Positions 1-5,959 of a stretch of DNA of 7,640 bases are shown here, in pieces. A program made the translations under genes and the position numbers. Each line of letters starts with the position of its first letter. The first letter of the stretch is position 1. Origin of the DNA: JAABRE01 sp964413275 (lineage in GTDB: Bacteria > Cyanobacteriota > Cyanobacteriia > Cyanobacteriales > JAABRE01); the NCBI GenBank assembly GCA_964413275.1, contig CAYPSO010000164.1, forward strand, positions 1 to 7,640. The letters run 5' to 3'. The notes beneath the pieces were generated by a model. That model was not told the DNA's origin and searched no databases. It was given only the letters and a program-made list of their open reading frames with translations.

Positions 1-871
1 AAAGAAGTTCCTCCTAACGCACCCATAGCTAAAAGCCCTAAAGTGGAAGTAGGCTCAGGTACTTTATTAGGATCGCCTGGATTTGTATCAGAAAAACTTC
101 CGCCCTGAATAAACACGGCAGAGTCTAAAATTGAATCACCAACATCTGCTATGGCTAATTTAATTGTATGAGTTCCCGCACCAATACCTAAAGCTTGAGC
201 AGTAAGCTTAGTAGTAAAACCATCATACTCAATATCAAAAAATGGTCCTCCATCATTTAGATCGTTATTGATGTAATAGGCAGAATTACTAGCATCTGTA
301 CCTAGAGGATTACCTCCATTAACATTATTAATTGATACGGGTGTAGTTGTTCCAGGAATTAAAGCAATATTTACTCCATCCAAAAAGAAGGCAAAAACAT
401 CATTAAAGCCAGAATTGACATATTCATTATATTCTTCCGAAGCGAAAACATAGTTGAAAAATAAGTCTCCACCCGCAGTTTCAAAGTCAAATTCCAGCAC
501 AGTTGCATCGTTAGTAGAAAATCCTAAAGCATCAAGATCGCTATCTCCACCAAACCCATTAATAGTTGTAGTATTGTCTTCATCATTTGGACCTACTGCA
601 CTACTAGCTTGACCGCTAGTTAGAATAATACCAGTATCAATCCCAATACCAGATGATAAACCATCAGTAAAAGTACCTGAAGCACCAGACGCTCCTGTGT
701 AGTTAACTGAACCGCCTACAACAGTAATACCTGAACCTAAAATTGTATTGACCAAAGTAGTACCATCATCAGTAGGAGTAATAGTAATCGCTTGGGCAGA
801 AGCAGTTCCTAGACTGATAAGTGCTACCCCCCCCCGATGGCATATTTGATAAGTTTTACTAATCTAAACAT
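1..871 (-). pseudogene. Choice-of-anchor L domain, PEP-CTERM secreted protein; frameshifted in a G9 tract, 3' end off window
   Basis: Translated from the ATG at 871, the frame reads MFRLVKLIKYAIGGG and then meets TAG at 826-824, directly after nine G. One extra G restores a continuous frame to the window edge, about 290 residues. The repaired protein has a signal peptide ending LGTASAQA (cleavage expected after residue 28). A beta-rich Gly/Thr/Asp/Asn domain follows, with VFASEEYNEY at about 142-151 and GFNDVFAFFLDG just after it, typical of choice-of-anchor L domains. A PEP-CTERM start, VPEPTSTLG, lies at about 271-279, followed by a hydrophobic stretch; only a few residues should be missing beyond the edge. 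Family knowledge predicts export and exosortase-dependent anchoring or release at the surface. No plausible start lies downstream of the tract, so the sequence as given makes only a 15-residue peptide. The rest of the frame has no other lesion, which suggests recent damage, phase variation or a base-calling error rather than an old pseudogene. Confidence 0.85.
827..835 (-). repeat. G9 homopolymer (C9 on plus strand) in the signal peptide codons
   Basis: Nine C on the plus strand read as GGG GGG GGG (Gly13-Gly15) and are followed by TAG. A tract of 7 or 10 G would continue as Gly-Val-Ala-Leu-Ile into the hydrophobic core of the signal peptide. The tract is conspicuous in such AT-rich DNA and is of a length prone to replication slippage. 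Confidence 0.9.
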
Positions 872-893
872 ATTCAACAAGCCTTTGTCTTTT

Positions 894-918
894 TACTTAA
901 GTTTGTATGTACTTAAGT
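894..918. promoter_or_regulatory. Tandem palindromic boxes TACTTAAGT x2, possible operator
   Basis: The 9-mer TACTTAAGT occurs at 894-902 and again at 910-918, offset by 16 bases. Each copy contains the perfect palindrome ACTTAAGT, and the second extends to TACTTAAGTA (910-919). The second copy overlaps the proposed -10 box of the PEP-CTERM gene and the first lies in its 5' untranslated leader. This is a reasonable arrangement for a dimeric repressor. The binding protein is unknown and the assignment is inference. Confidence 0.35.
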
Positions 919-946
919 AATAATTTATTTGCAGAAATTTTGTCAA
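917..946 (-). promoter_or_regulatory. Putative sigma-70 promoter of the PEP-CTERM gene
   Basis: On the minus strand a perfect TTGACA (941-946) is followed after 18 bases by TATTAC (917-922), a 4 of 6 match to TATAAT. The start codon lies about 45 bases downstream of the -10 element. The perfect -35 box is the main support; the -10 box is weak. Confidence 0.5.
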
Positions 947-1133
947 TATAAAAACAAAATCTTTACATAAACTTCATAAAAAACCATCTCAAATGCTTAA
1001 ACTTTACACTAACTTTATATATCAAGAAATATTACATTATTTTGTTAAGATTTCAAGATTTTTTTAAACAATCCTTGTCATTGTACTATTATTTACTATT
1101 AAATAGGCTGAAAATAATTGCTTTCTTAAATTT

Positions 1134-1164
1134 TTGTAAACACATAAGCGGACTGGGCTATAAT
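1134..1164 (+). promoter_or_regulatory. Putative promoter of the two-helix membrane protein gene
   Basis: A perfect TATAAT lies at 1159-1164. The best -35 candidate is TTGTAA at 1134-1139 (4 of 6), at a long 19-base spacing. Transcription would begin near 1171 and leave a leader of about 60 bases before the ATG at 1233. The -10 box is good and the -35 box is weak. Confidence 0.45.
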
Positions 1165-1215
1165 CTAGTATTTAATTGCTATAAACAATATTTACTGATT
1201 AAAAATAATTTATTT

Positions 1216-1224
1216 AAGGGAGGA
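1216..1224 (+). promoter_or_regulatory. Strong Shine-Dalgarno for the gene at 1233
   Basis: AAGGGAGGA ends 8 bases before the ATG at 1233. It is among the best ribosome binding sites in the window, and it fixes the start of this small gene while arguing against the overlapping frame that runs through it. Confidence 0.75.
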
Positions 1225-1232
1225 TATAAAAA

Positions 1233-1481
1233 ATGAAAGAAAAAATTACCGCTTGGATAGACAAACTATTAATCATAGATGTATTCTTAGTATTAATAGG
1301 TTTTTTCTGGTTTGCGATCGCCATTATTGGTGACTCTATGGGTATAAATTTAGGCTTACAAACATGGCAAAAACTTTGGATACCTTTATTTAATCCGGCA
1401 ATTGGTATCTTATTTCTGGGTGCTTTTTTAAGTTGGGGAATCAAAAAATTAGGTCAATTACTAAACACAAAACAGGGTTAA
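1233..1481 (+). CDS. Small two-helix membrane protein of unknown function (82 aa)
   Basis: I do not recognise this protein and assign no function. It starts with a short charged amphipathic segment (MKEKITAWIDKLL) and then has two strongly hydrophobic helices, roughly residues 13-35 and 49-71. These are joined by a short loop holding GDSMGINLGLQTWQKLW, and the basic C-terminus (KKLG to KQG) suggests that end is cytoplasmic. A strong Shine-Dalgarno 8 bases upstream and a TATAAT about 70 bases upstream make it a credible monocistronic gene. A HIP1 site (1314-1321) lies inside it. It converges on the ferredoxin gene across 40 bases of heptamer repeats. The features resemble the many small conserved cyanobacterial membrane proteins, but conservation cannot be tested here. 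Confidence 0.8.
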   Translation: MKEKITAWIDKLLIIDVFLVLIGFFWFAIAIIGDSMGINLGLQTWQKLWIPLFNPAIGILFLGAFLSWGIKKLGQLLNTKQG

Positions 1482-1486
1482 AAACA

Positions 1487-1520
1487 ACTGACTACTGATT
1501 ACTGACTACTAACTACTCAT
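1487..1520. repeat. Heptameric tandem repeat ACTRAYY, about 4-5 units (STRR type)
   Basis: Consecutive heptamers read ACTGACT, ACTGATT, ACTGACT and ACTAACT from 1487 to 1514, then a degenerate fifth unit begins at 1515. The array lies exactly between the stop codons of two convergent genes. Heptameric short tandemly repeated repetitive sequences are known from cyanobacteria. A similar array lies at 4554-4593. Confidence 0.65.
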
Positions 1521-1521
1521 C

Positions 1522-1755
1522 CTAATTAGATGAAATAATTAAACTTACCTGTTTAGGTTTTACATGACTATACCAAATTTCCTCAGGTAAAACGAGTACC
1601 ATTGGGCCATTTCCGCATTTACCAAAACAATATTTTGTGATAATTTCTATATTATTCGTTTTCCGCTTTTGAAATTCTTGTAAAACTTGATTTGCTCCAT
1701 CTTTACGACAACATTTACCTTGACAAATAACGATTAATTTTGAAGAAGCTGACAT
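1522..1755 (-). CDS. Thioredoxin-like [2Fe-2S] ferredoxin domain protein (77 aa)
   Basis: This is a small protein of the thioredoxin-fold [2Fe-2S] ferredoxin type, also found as the NuoE/HoxE C-terminal domain and as free-standing Shethna-like proteins. After a beta strand (KLIVICQGKCC) there are cysteines at 11, 15 and 16, then a second pair at 43 and 47 in YCFGKCGNGP. Four of these five can ligate the cluster. The following strand and PEEIWYSHVKP match the usual end of the domain, and the length fits a minimal single-domain version. It starts 8 bases after the msrB stop on the same strand with no visible Shine-Dalgarno, so it is probably translated from the msrB transcript. The likely role is one-electron transfer in the cytoplasm. 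The partner is not shown, and MsrB is only a candidate by position. Confidence 0.85.
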   Translation of the reverse strand: MSASSKLIVICQGKCCRKDGANQVLQEFQKRKTNNIEIITKYCFGKCGNGPMVLVLPEEIWYSHVKPKQVSLIISSN

Positions 1756-1763
1756 ATTAATTA

Positions 1764-2246
1764 TTAAGCAGAAATAAATTTCAAAGCTGCCCCATTATTA
1801 CAATAACGTTTTCCAGTAGGTTGAGGCCCATCATTAAATACATGACCTTGATGACCTCCACATCTAACACAATGGTATTCAGTACGAGGATAAATTAATT
1901 TATAGTCAGTTTTTGTGGCAATATGTCCGGCAATTGGCTGATAAAAACTAGGCCATCCAGTGCCACTATCAAATTTAGTTTTTGATTCAAATAAAGGTAA
2001 TTGACATCCGGCACAAACATAAGTACCCGTTCTTTTTTCCTTATCAAGAGGGCTGCTAAAGGCTCTTTCTGTGGCTTCTTGTCGTAAAACTTTATATTGT
2101 TCAGCAGTTAGTCTTTTTTTCCATTCTTCTTCTGATAAGGAGAGTTTTTGTATGTTTTTGTTTTCCCCAAAACTATCTTTAGGATAAATAGTTAAGGCTA
2201 GGGCTAAAGCTAATCCGCTAGTAGTTAAAAAATTGCGTCTATTCAT
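1764..2246 (-). CDS. msrB: Peptide-methionine (R)-S-oxide reductase MsrB, exported, 1-Cys type (160 aa)
   Basis: It reduces the R epimer of methionine sulfoxide in proteins. The MsrB fold is clear: zinc cysteine pairs C78/C81 (CAGC) and C126/C129 (CVRC), the core GTGWPSF at 95-101, GGHQGHVF at 130-137, and catalytic C149 in RYCNNGAALKF. The usual resolving-cysteine position, just before GWPSF in SGCGWPSF-type enzymes, is Thr96 here, and there are no other cysteines. It is therefore a 1-Cys enzyme needing an outside reductant. The N-terminus, MNRRNFLTTSGLALALAL, is a twin-arginine-type signal (RRNFL plus a hydrophobic core), so the enzyme probably works in the periplasm or thylakoid lumen. The start is supported by this signal. 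The gene lies 46 bases after the MBL-like gene and 8 bases before the ferredoxin gene, probably in one operon. Confidence 0.95.
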   Translation of the reverse strand: MNRRNFLTTSGLALALALTIYPKDSFGENKNIQKLSLSEEEWKKRLTAEQYKVLRQEATERAFSSPLDKEKRTGTYVCAGCQLPLFESKTKFDSGTGWPSFYQPIAGHIATKTDYKLIYPRTEYHCVRCGGHQGHVFNDGPQPTGKRYCNNGAALKFISA

Positions 2247-2292
2247 AATTATTAAATCTATTCTATTGCCCTATTTTAGTTGAAACAGTCCA

Positions 2293-2946
2293 CTACTGTC
2301 TATATTGAGATAATTTTCTATAAGCATCCGCTACAAAACCCACACCTCGTAAAAAACCAGTATTCGCACCGGGGCAAATATAATTAAGGGTATCAACATT
2401 GAAACGATCGACTAATTTCTCTACACTACGTAACTGTCGAGGCCAATGAAAAGTTTTAGCAGTGCGTAAAGGCATAATCTCACCCTGTTGATTTGGTAAC
2501 AAATGTCTTCCCGTAAATAAAACTCCGCCAAGGCAATTATAATAAAGACAGGAGCTACCCGGAGAAAAACCCGGAGTCCATAAAGCTTGAAGATTAGAAC
2601 TTAAAGTTAACTCTAACTGAAAAGGATTAACCTCAACTTCAGGCAATAAATAGGCTTCTTGTTCTTGAATAATAACCTGACAGCTAAGTAATTGCTGTAT
2701 ATCTTTAACTTTTTTACCAATACCTCCCCTATGGGTAAGAAACAACCAACTTACTCCACCACGCTCAAGAAGAAATTCTTGATTATTATTATCCCAAGCA
2801 GGACAATCTATTAAAATATTGCCCCTATTTCCTACAATAAAATAAGAAGTTGCACCCAAAGTTTCTCGATTGGGAGAAAAAGCAAAAATATTTTCAAGAA
2901 TCTGACGTGGTGCTTTAGTATGGTTTTGGGGTGAATTAGTTGGCAT
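2293..2946 (-). CDS. Metallo-beta-lactamase-fold protein with degenerate metal site (217 aa)
   Basis: The overall pattern is that of an MBL-fold hydrolase. It has an early strand and turn with SYFIVGNRGNILIDCPAW (about 34-51), a THxHxDH-like position, a TPGHTPGS-like turn, an FTGD-like strand, and a PG turn late (CPGANTG, 191-197). The metal ligands are missing, however. The first motif reads THRGGIG (71-77), keeping only the first His; the second reads TPGFSPGS (124-131), with Phe127 for His; the third reads FTGR (144-147), with Arg147 for Asp. As written it should not bind the usual dinuclear metal centre. It may be a non-catalytic binding or structural member, though I cannot name a role. 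It is first in a minus-strand group with msrB and the ferredoxin gene, and divergent from the M50 protease across 122 bases. No strong Shine-Dalgarno is visible. Confidence 0.8.
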   Translation of the reverse strand: MPTNSPQNHTKAPRQILENIFAFSPNRETLGATSYFIVGNRGNILIDCPAWDNNNQEFLLERGGVSWLFLTHRGGIGKKVKDIQQLLSCQVIIQEQEAYLLPEVEVNPFQLELTLSSNLQALWTPGFSPGSSCLYYNCLGGVLFTGRHLLPNQQGEIMPLRTAKTFHWPRQLRSVEKLVDRFNVDTLNYICPGANTGFLRGVGFVADAYRKLSQYRQ

Positions 2947-2967
2947 TTGTTTTAAGATATTAATATA

Positions 2968-2978
2968 GGTTATTAACC
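2968..2978. promoter_or_regulatory. Inverted repeat GGTTATTAACC in divergent promoter region
   Basis: A perfect 5+1+5 inverted repeat lies 22 bases upstream of the MBL-like start and about 90 bases upstream of the protease start. It could be an operator serving the 122-base divergent region. Short AT-rich palindromes arise often by chance, so confidence is low. Confidence 0.2.
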
Positions 2979-3068
2979 AAGATTAGAATCATTATTGTAA
3001 ATCATACTTTTGGCGATCTCAGCAAACCTGAGCCGCTAAAGCGATCGCAAAAAATAGGCTTATCAACT

Positions 3069-4544
3069 ATGGAAGTTTTTTTAGTTTTTTTATTACTCAG
3101 TGTCCTAGCTTATTTCATGGTGAAAAATAATGCTCAAGGACGAACTAAAACACCAATTTGGTTATTATGGTTGGTAATGATTTCTCCTGCTTTAATTTGG
3201 ACTTTATGGTTAATTTTAGTAGGTGAAAATAATCCTATTCCCACTGCTTTAGTCTTTTTACCTGTCTTTATTTCTCCTTTAGTATATTGGTGGTTAGTTG
3301 ACTTAGGAAAAACTAAATCTGAGAATAATTTACCGGCAAAAAATGAAGATAAATCTTCAGAAAGTAAAGATGTAAAAGCAAAAATAACTCCAGTTAAACC
3401 TATCAGTGATAGTGAAGAATCTGAACTGCGAAATTGTTTTCCTTGGGGCATATATTATCTACAAAATATTGATTATCGTCCTCAAGCTATTCTCTGTCGA
3501 GGAAAATTACGAGCCACAGGAGAAACTGCTTATAAAACTATTAAGAAAAATGTAGAAAAAGTATTTGGCGATCGCTTCATTGTCTTATTTCAAGAAAGTT
3601 TACAAGGACAGCCATTTTTTGCCCTTGTACCTAATCCTTGGGAGAAAGGAAAAAACAAACAATTACAACCAGTTACCACTCCATTTGTTGCCATAAGTTT
3701 ATTATTTATTACTTTATTTACCACCACAGTTATTGGTACTGAAATTAGTGGAGTTGCCCTAGAACAATTACAAAACGATCCTGCTTTATTAATCCAAGGA
3801 TTACCCTATAGTTTAGGTTTTATGTCTATATTAGGTGTCCATGAATTATGGCATTATTTCGCCGCCAAATTTCATAAGATTAAAGCTACTTTACCCTATT
3901 TTATTCCCATTCCTTTTTTCCTAGGTACATTTGGTGCTTTTATCCAAATGCGTAGCCCTGTTCCTAATCGCAAAGCTTTATTTGATGTTGGTATTGCCGG
4001 GCCAATGGGTGGATTAATTATTGCTATTCCTGTGTTATTTTGGGGACTTTCTTTGTCAACAATTGTACCTTTAATGGACAAATCTAATTTATTATCTTTT
4101 CATGATTTAAACCCTAGATTTTCTTTGTTATTAAGTCTATTTACTAAATTAGCTAAAGGGAGTGAATTTATTCCTCAAACTGCCATTGATTTGCATCCTT
4201 TAGCAGTGGCTGGTTATCTAGGTTTAATATTTACTGCTCTTAATTTAATGCCCATAGGTTCCTTAGATGGTGGTCATATTGTTCATGCTATGTTTGGACA
4301 AAAAAATGCCGCTATCATTGGACAAGTTACCCGTTTATTAATGTTTATTTTGGCATTTACTCAACCTGATTTTTTAATTTGGGCTATTCTTTTATTATTA
4401 ATGCCTATAGTAGATCAACCTGCCTTAAACGATGTCACAGAATTAGATAATAAACGAGATTTTTTAGGATTATTTTCCCTAATTATTTTAGCGATGATTC
4501 TTTTACCTATACCCGGTACTATTGCTCAACTTTTAAATATTTAA
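3069..4544 (+). CDS. Site-2 protease family (M50) membrane metalloprotease, EGY-like (491 aa)
   Basis: This is an intramembrane zinc protease that cuts membrane-embedded substrates. The zinc motif HELWH is at 258-262, with Glu259 as general base, and the third ligand is Asp400 in NLMPIGSLDGG (392-402). PFFLGTFGAFIQMRSP (282-297) and the GIAGPMGG turn (308-315) are typical of the family. Three hydrophobic segments lie at the N-terminus (about 1-19, 29-51, 58-76), then a charged Lys/Glu/Ser linker (80-118). A soluble region of about 80 residues carrying RGKLR (144-148), like the GNLR motif of plant EGY proteases, precedes the multi-pass catalytic core from about 203. Length and order match cyanobacterial and chloroplast EGY relatives, which are linked to thylakoid or plasma membrane proteostasis. 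All catalytic residues are intact. The substrate is unknown. The start at 3069 has only a poor ribosome binding site but gives a complete first helix. Confidence 0.92.
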   Translation: MEVFLVFLLLSVLAYFMVKNNAQGRTKTPIWLLWLVMISPALIWTLWLILVGENNPIPTALVFLPVFISPLVYWWLVDLGKTKSENNLPAKNEDKSSESKDVKAKITPVKPISDSEESELRNCFPWGIYYLQNIDYRPQAILCRGKLRATGETAYKTIKKNVEKVFGDRFIVLFQESLQGQPFFALVPNPWEKGKNKQLQPVTTPFVAISLLFITLFTTTVIGTEISGVALEQLQNDPALLIQGLPYSLGFMSILGVHELWHYFAAKFHKIKATLPYFIPIPFFLGTFGAFIQMRSPVPNRKALFDVGIAGPMGGLIIAIPVLFWGLSLSTIVPLMDKSNLLSFHDLNPRFSLLLSLFTKLAKGSEFIPQTAIDLHPLAVAGYLGLIFTALNLMPIGSLDGGHIVHAMFGQKNAAIIGQVTRLLMFILAFTQPDFLIWAILLLLMPIVDQPALNDVTELDNKRDFLGLFSLIILAMILLPIPGTIAQLLNI

Positions 4545-4553
4545 TTAGTTAGC

Positions 4554-4593
4554 GAATAACGAATAACCAACCACTAACCACTAACCACTAACT
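4554..4593. repeat. Heptameric tandem repeats (GAATAAC x2, CCACTAA x3)
   Basis: GAATAAC occurs twice in tandem (4554-4567). After CAA come three exact CCACTAA units (4571-4591), all in one 7-base register. Shifted by two bases the second set reads ACTAACC, ACTAACC, ACTAACT, the same ACTRAYY family as the array at 1487-1520. It again lies between two convergent stop codons, and no GC-rich terminator hairpin is visible beside it. Confidence 0.7.
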
Positions 4594-4596
4594 ATA

Positions 4597-5253
4597 TTAA
4601 TCCCTATTCATTGTTCTAATTTCTTTATGTAAGCTTAATGCTATATCCACTGCATCTTGTAATAATTCTTGATATTCACCTTCTTGTTTATTAGTTTCAA
4701 AACTGATTAAATTAGTTAGGTTATTTTCTAATTGCATAAACAATTGTATATTTTGATAAGGTTGAACAATTTGAGTAATTTGTAAGGCATTAATTAAGTT
4801 TTCTTTGATATTTCTCATAATTGCTAAAATTTCTTGATTAATGCCTGTGTTTCCTTTTTGCATAATTGCTATTTTCTGTCCTATCATCATCGTTTTTACT
4901 ATGTGATTATAGGATTCTATTTTATTAATTAAATTACCTAAAGTCTCATTTTTCTTACCAAGAAAATAAAAATAAATATTCACAATAGAAACAATTATAC
5001 AAGTAACTCCCAAGGTAACTTGAAGTATATAGAAATCACTGCTAATATTGCGTAATAACAAAATATTTATTGGCAAAACAAACACTAAAACAAGAATCAC
5101 TAGAAAAACCTCAGTTAATAAAATAGAAAAAAATAATTGTTTCTGTCTTTTAAACCAAAAACAATAAAAATCTAAAGCAATTTTTCTTAAAATACCAATT
5201 TGGATAACTCGTTCTATTTCACTTTCCGTTATTAATAAATCTTCTAAATTCAT
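4597..5253 (-). CDS. Two-helix membrane protein with long helical C-terminal domain, function unknown (218 aa)
   Basis: I do not recognise a named family. The N-terminal ~38 residues are charged and helical, ending in the basic segment FWFKRQKQ. Two hydrophobic segments follow (about 40-66 and 75-98), separated by a short polar loop (RNISSDFY). The remaining ~120 residues are hydrophilic, rich in Asn, Gln, Ile and Glu, and predicted largely helical. With the basic residues before the first helix, both termini are probably cytoplasmic. The protein has only one cysteine, within the second helix, and no recognisable nucleotide or metal motif. An AAGGGT Shine-Dalgarno 5 bases upstream supports the start. 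It begins 22 bases after the stop of the multi-pass membrane protein gene on the same strand, so the two are probably one operon and may form a membrane complex. Confidence 0.8.
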   Translation of the reverse strand: MNLEDLLITESEIERVIQIGILRKIALDFYCFWFKRQKQLFFSILLTEVFLVILVLVFVLPINILLLRNISSDFYILQVTLGVTCIIVSIVNIYFYFLGKKNETLGNLINKIESYNHIVKTMMIGQKIAIMQKGNTGINQEILAIMRNIKENLINALQITQIVQPYQNIQLFMQLENNLTNLISFETNKQEGEYQELLQDAVDIALSLHKEIRTMNRD

Positions 5254-5258
5254 TTTTT

Positions 5259-5264
5259 ACCCTT
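5259..5264 (-). promoter_or_regulatory. Shine-Dalgarno AAGGGT for the gene at 5253
   Basis: AAGGGT on the minus strand sits 5 bases before the ATG at 5253, within the 22-base gap after the upstream gene. It supports this start and independent ribosome loading on a shared transcript. Confidence 0.6.
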
Positions 5265-5275
5265 GAGATTTTTAA

Positions 5276-5959
5276 TTAACTGATTCCCAAAAATAATCTA
5301 TTCAGTAACTTAAATATTTCAATATAAAAATTACTTTCTATTGGCCTAAATAAAGAAAATCCCTGTTCTGGATTGCCAAAAAATGGTCTCAATGTCCACC
5401 CTAATTGACTACCTACTAAAGCATATAAAAATAACCAACTTTTAAGAACTAAGATTCTTTGTTTATTGTCTGAAAATTTTTCTTTTATAAATCCTATCAT
5501 TGACTTATAAAAGAAGTTAATACCCACCAATCCTGTGATAGCCAAAATAATAACATTTATTAAAATAAAAAAGCGATAATTATTAATAGATAAGCGGAAA
5601 AAAAGCGTAATTGGTGCAAATCCAAATAATAATACGCTAATAATAGACATTGAACATAATAATAAAGCTAAATACTGTCCAAATGAACGTTTAGAGCCAG
5701 CAATAATATCGAAAAAATATAAAGTTGGCAAACACATTACCATAGTTAATAAATATAATGCAGGTAGTTTAATGGTTGAAACCAACATTTGTAAACCACC
5801 ACCAAAAGAACCAATAACTGCACCATAAATAGCAAAAAATACACTACTACTAATTAATAAAGATAAATTCTTTTTATCAATTTTAATTCCTTGGTCAATT
5901 TCCTGAATAAATTCCGAACGTTCCTGTAAAAAATTCATTAAAACAGCAAAATAATTCAT
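5276..5959 (-). CDS. Conserved multi-pass membrane protein, function unknown (227 aa)
   Basis: After an amphipathic N-terminus (FLQERSEFIQEI) it has about five hydrophobic segments, near residues 33-55, 65-85, 97-121, 128-150 and 168-186. Between and after them are small motifs that look constrained: SSSVFFAIYGAVIG, KLPALYLLT, CLPTLYFFDIIAGSKRSFGQ, and GSQLGWTLRPFFGNPEQG at about 183-200. From memory, relatives with the GSQLGWTLRPF motif are widespread in cyanobacteria and often carry the automatic name 'actin-binding WH2 domain-containing protein', which I would not take as a function. The C-terminus is amphipathic (FYIEIFKLLNRLFLG). No catalytic motif is seen. The gene is divergent from trmFO with 66 bases between starts, and it leads a two-gene operon with the membrane protein downstream. 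Confidence 0.82.
   Translation of the reverse strand: MNYFAVLMNFLQERSEFIQEIDQGIKIDKKNLSLLISSSVFFAIYGAVIGSFGGGLQMLVSTIKLPALYLLTMVMCLPTLYFFDIIAGSKRSFGQYLALLLCSMSIISVLLFGFAPITLFFRLSINNYRFFILINVIILAITGLVGINFFYKSMIGFIKEKFSDNKQRILVLKSWLFLYALVGSQLGWTLRPFFGNPEQGFSLFRPIESNFYIEIFKLLNRLFLGIS

Larger units (their letters stand above)
872..1232. other. AT-rich divergent intergenic region
   Basis: These 361 bases separate the leftward PEP-CTERM gene from the rightward small membrane gene. They hold the minus-strand promoter and palindromic boxes near 894-946, and a plus-strand -10 element and ribosome binding site near 1159-1224. The middle (about 960-1130) is very AT-rich with short poly-A and poly-T runs. 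I see no convincing gene, GC-rich hairpin or RNA structure there. Confidence 0.7.

Noticed and set aside
1042..1236. Open frame of 64 codons on the plus strand before the small membrane gene
   Set aside because: It needs a TTG start without a Shine-Dalgarno, runs through the promoter and ribosome binding site of the next gene, overlaps its start, and has a composition typical of translated AT-rich noncoding DNA.
1214..1444. Minus-strand open frame opposite the small membrane gene
   Set aside because: It is antisense to a better-supported gene that has a strong ribosome binding site, and it covers that gene's own start and Shine-Dalgarno.
2285..2299. Inverted repeat ACAGT-CCACT-ACTGT over the stop codon of the MBL-like gene, as a terminator
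   Set aside because: The stem is only 5 bp and no T-run follows it on the minus strand, so it would not be an effective terminator. It is better read as chance within a likely operon.
3018..3032. CTCAG-CAAAC-CTGAG stem upstream of the protease gene, as a regulatory hairpin
   Set aside because: It is a 5-bp stem without conserved riboswitch-like context and no second structure around it.
3134..3451. Minus-strand open frame inside the M50 protease gene
   Set aside because: It is a shadow of the protease N-terminal helices and linker, with no recognisable domain.
3896..4081. Minus-strand open frame inside the M50 protease gene
   Set aside because: It lies opposite the catalytic core of the protease; its Pro/Ile-rich peptide is the complement of conserved Gly- and Asn-rich codons.
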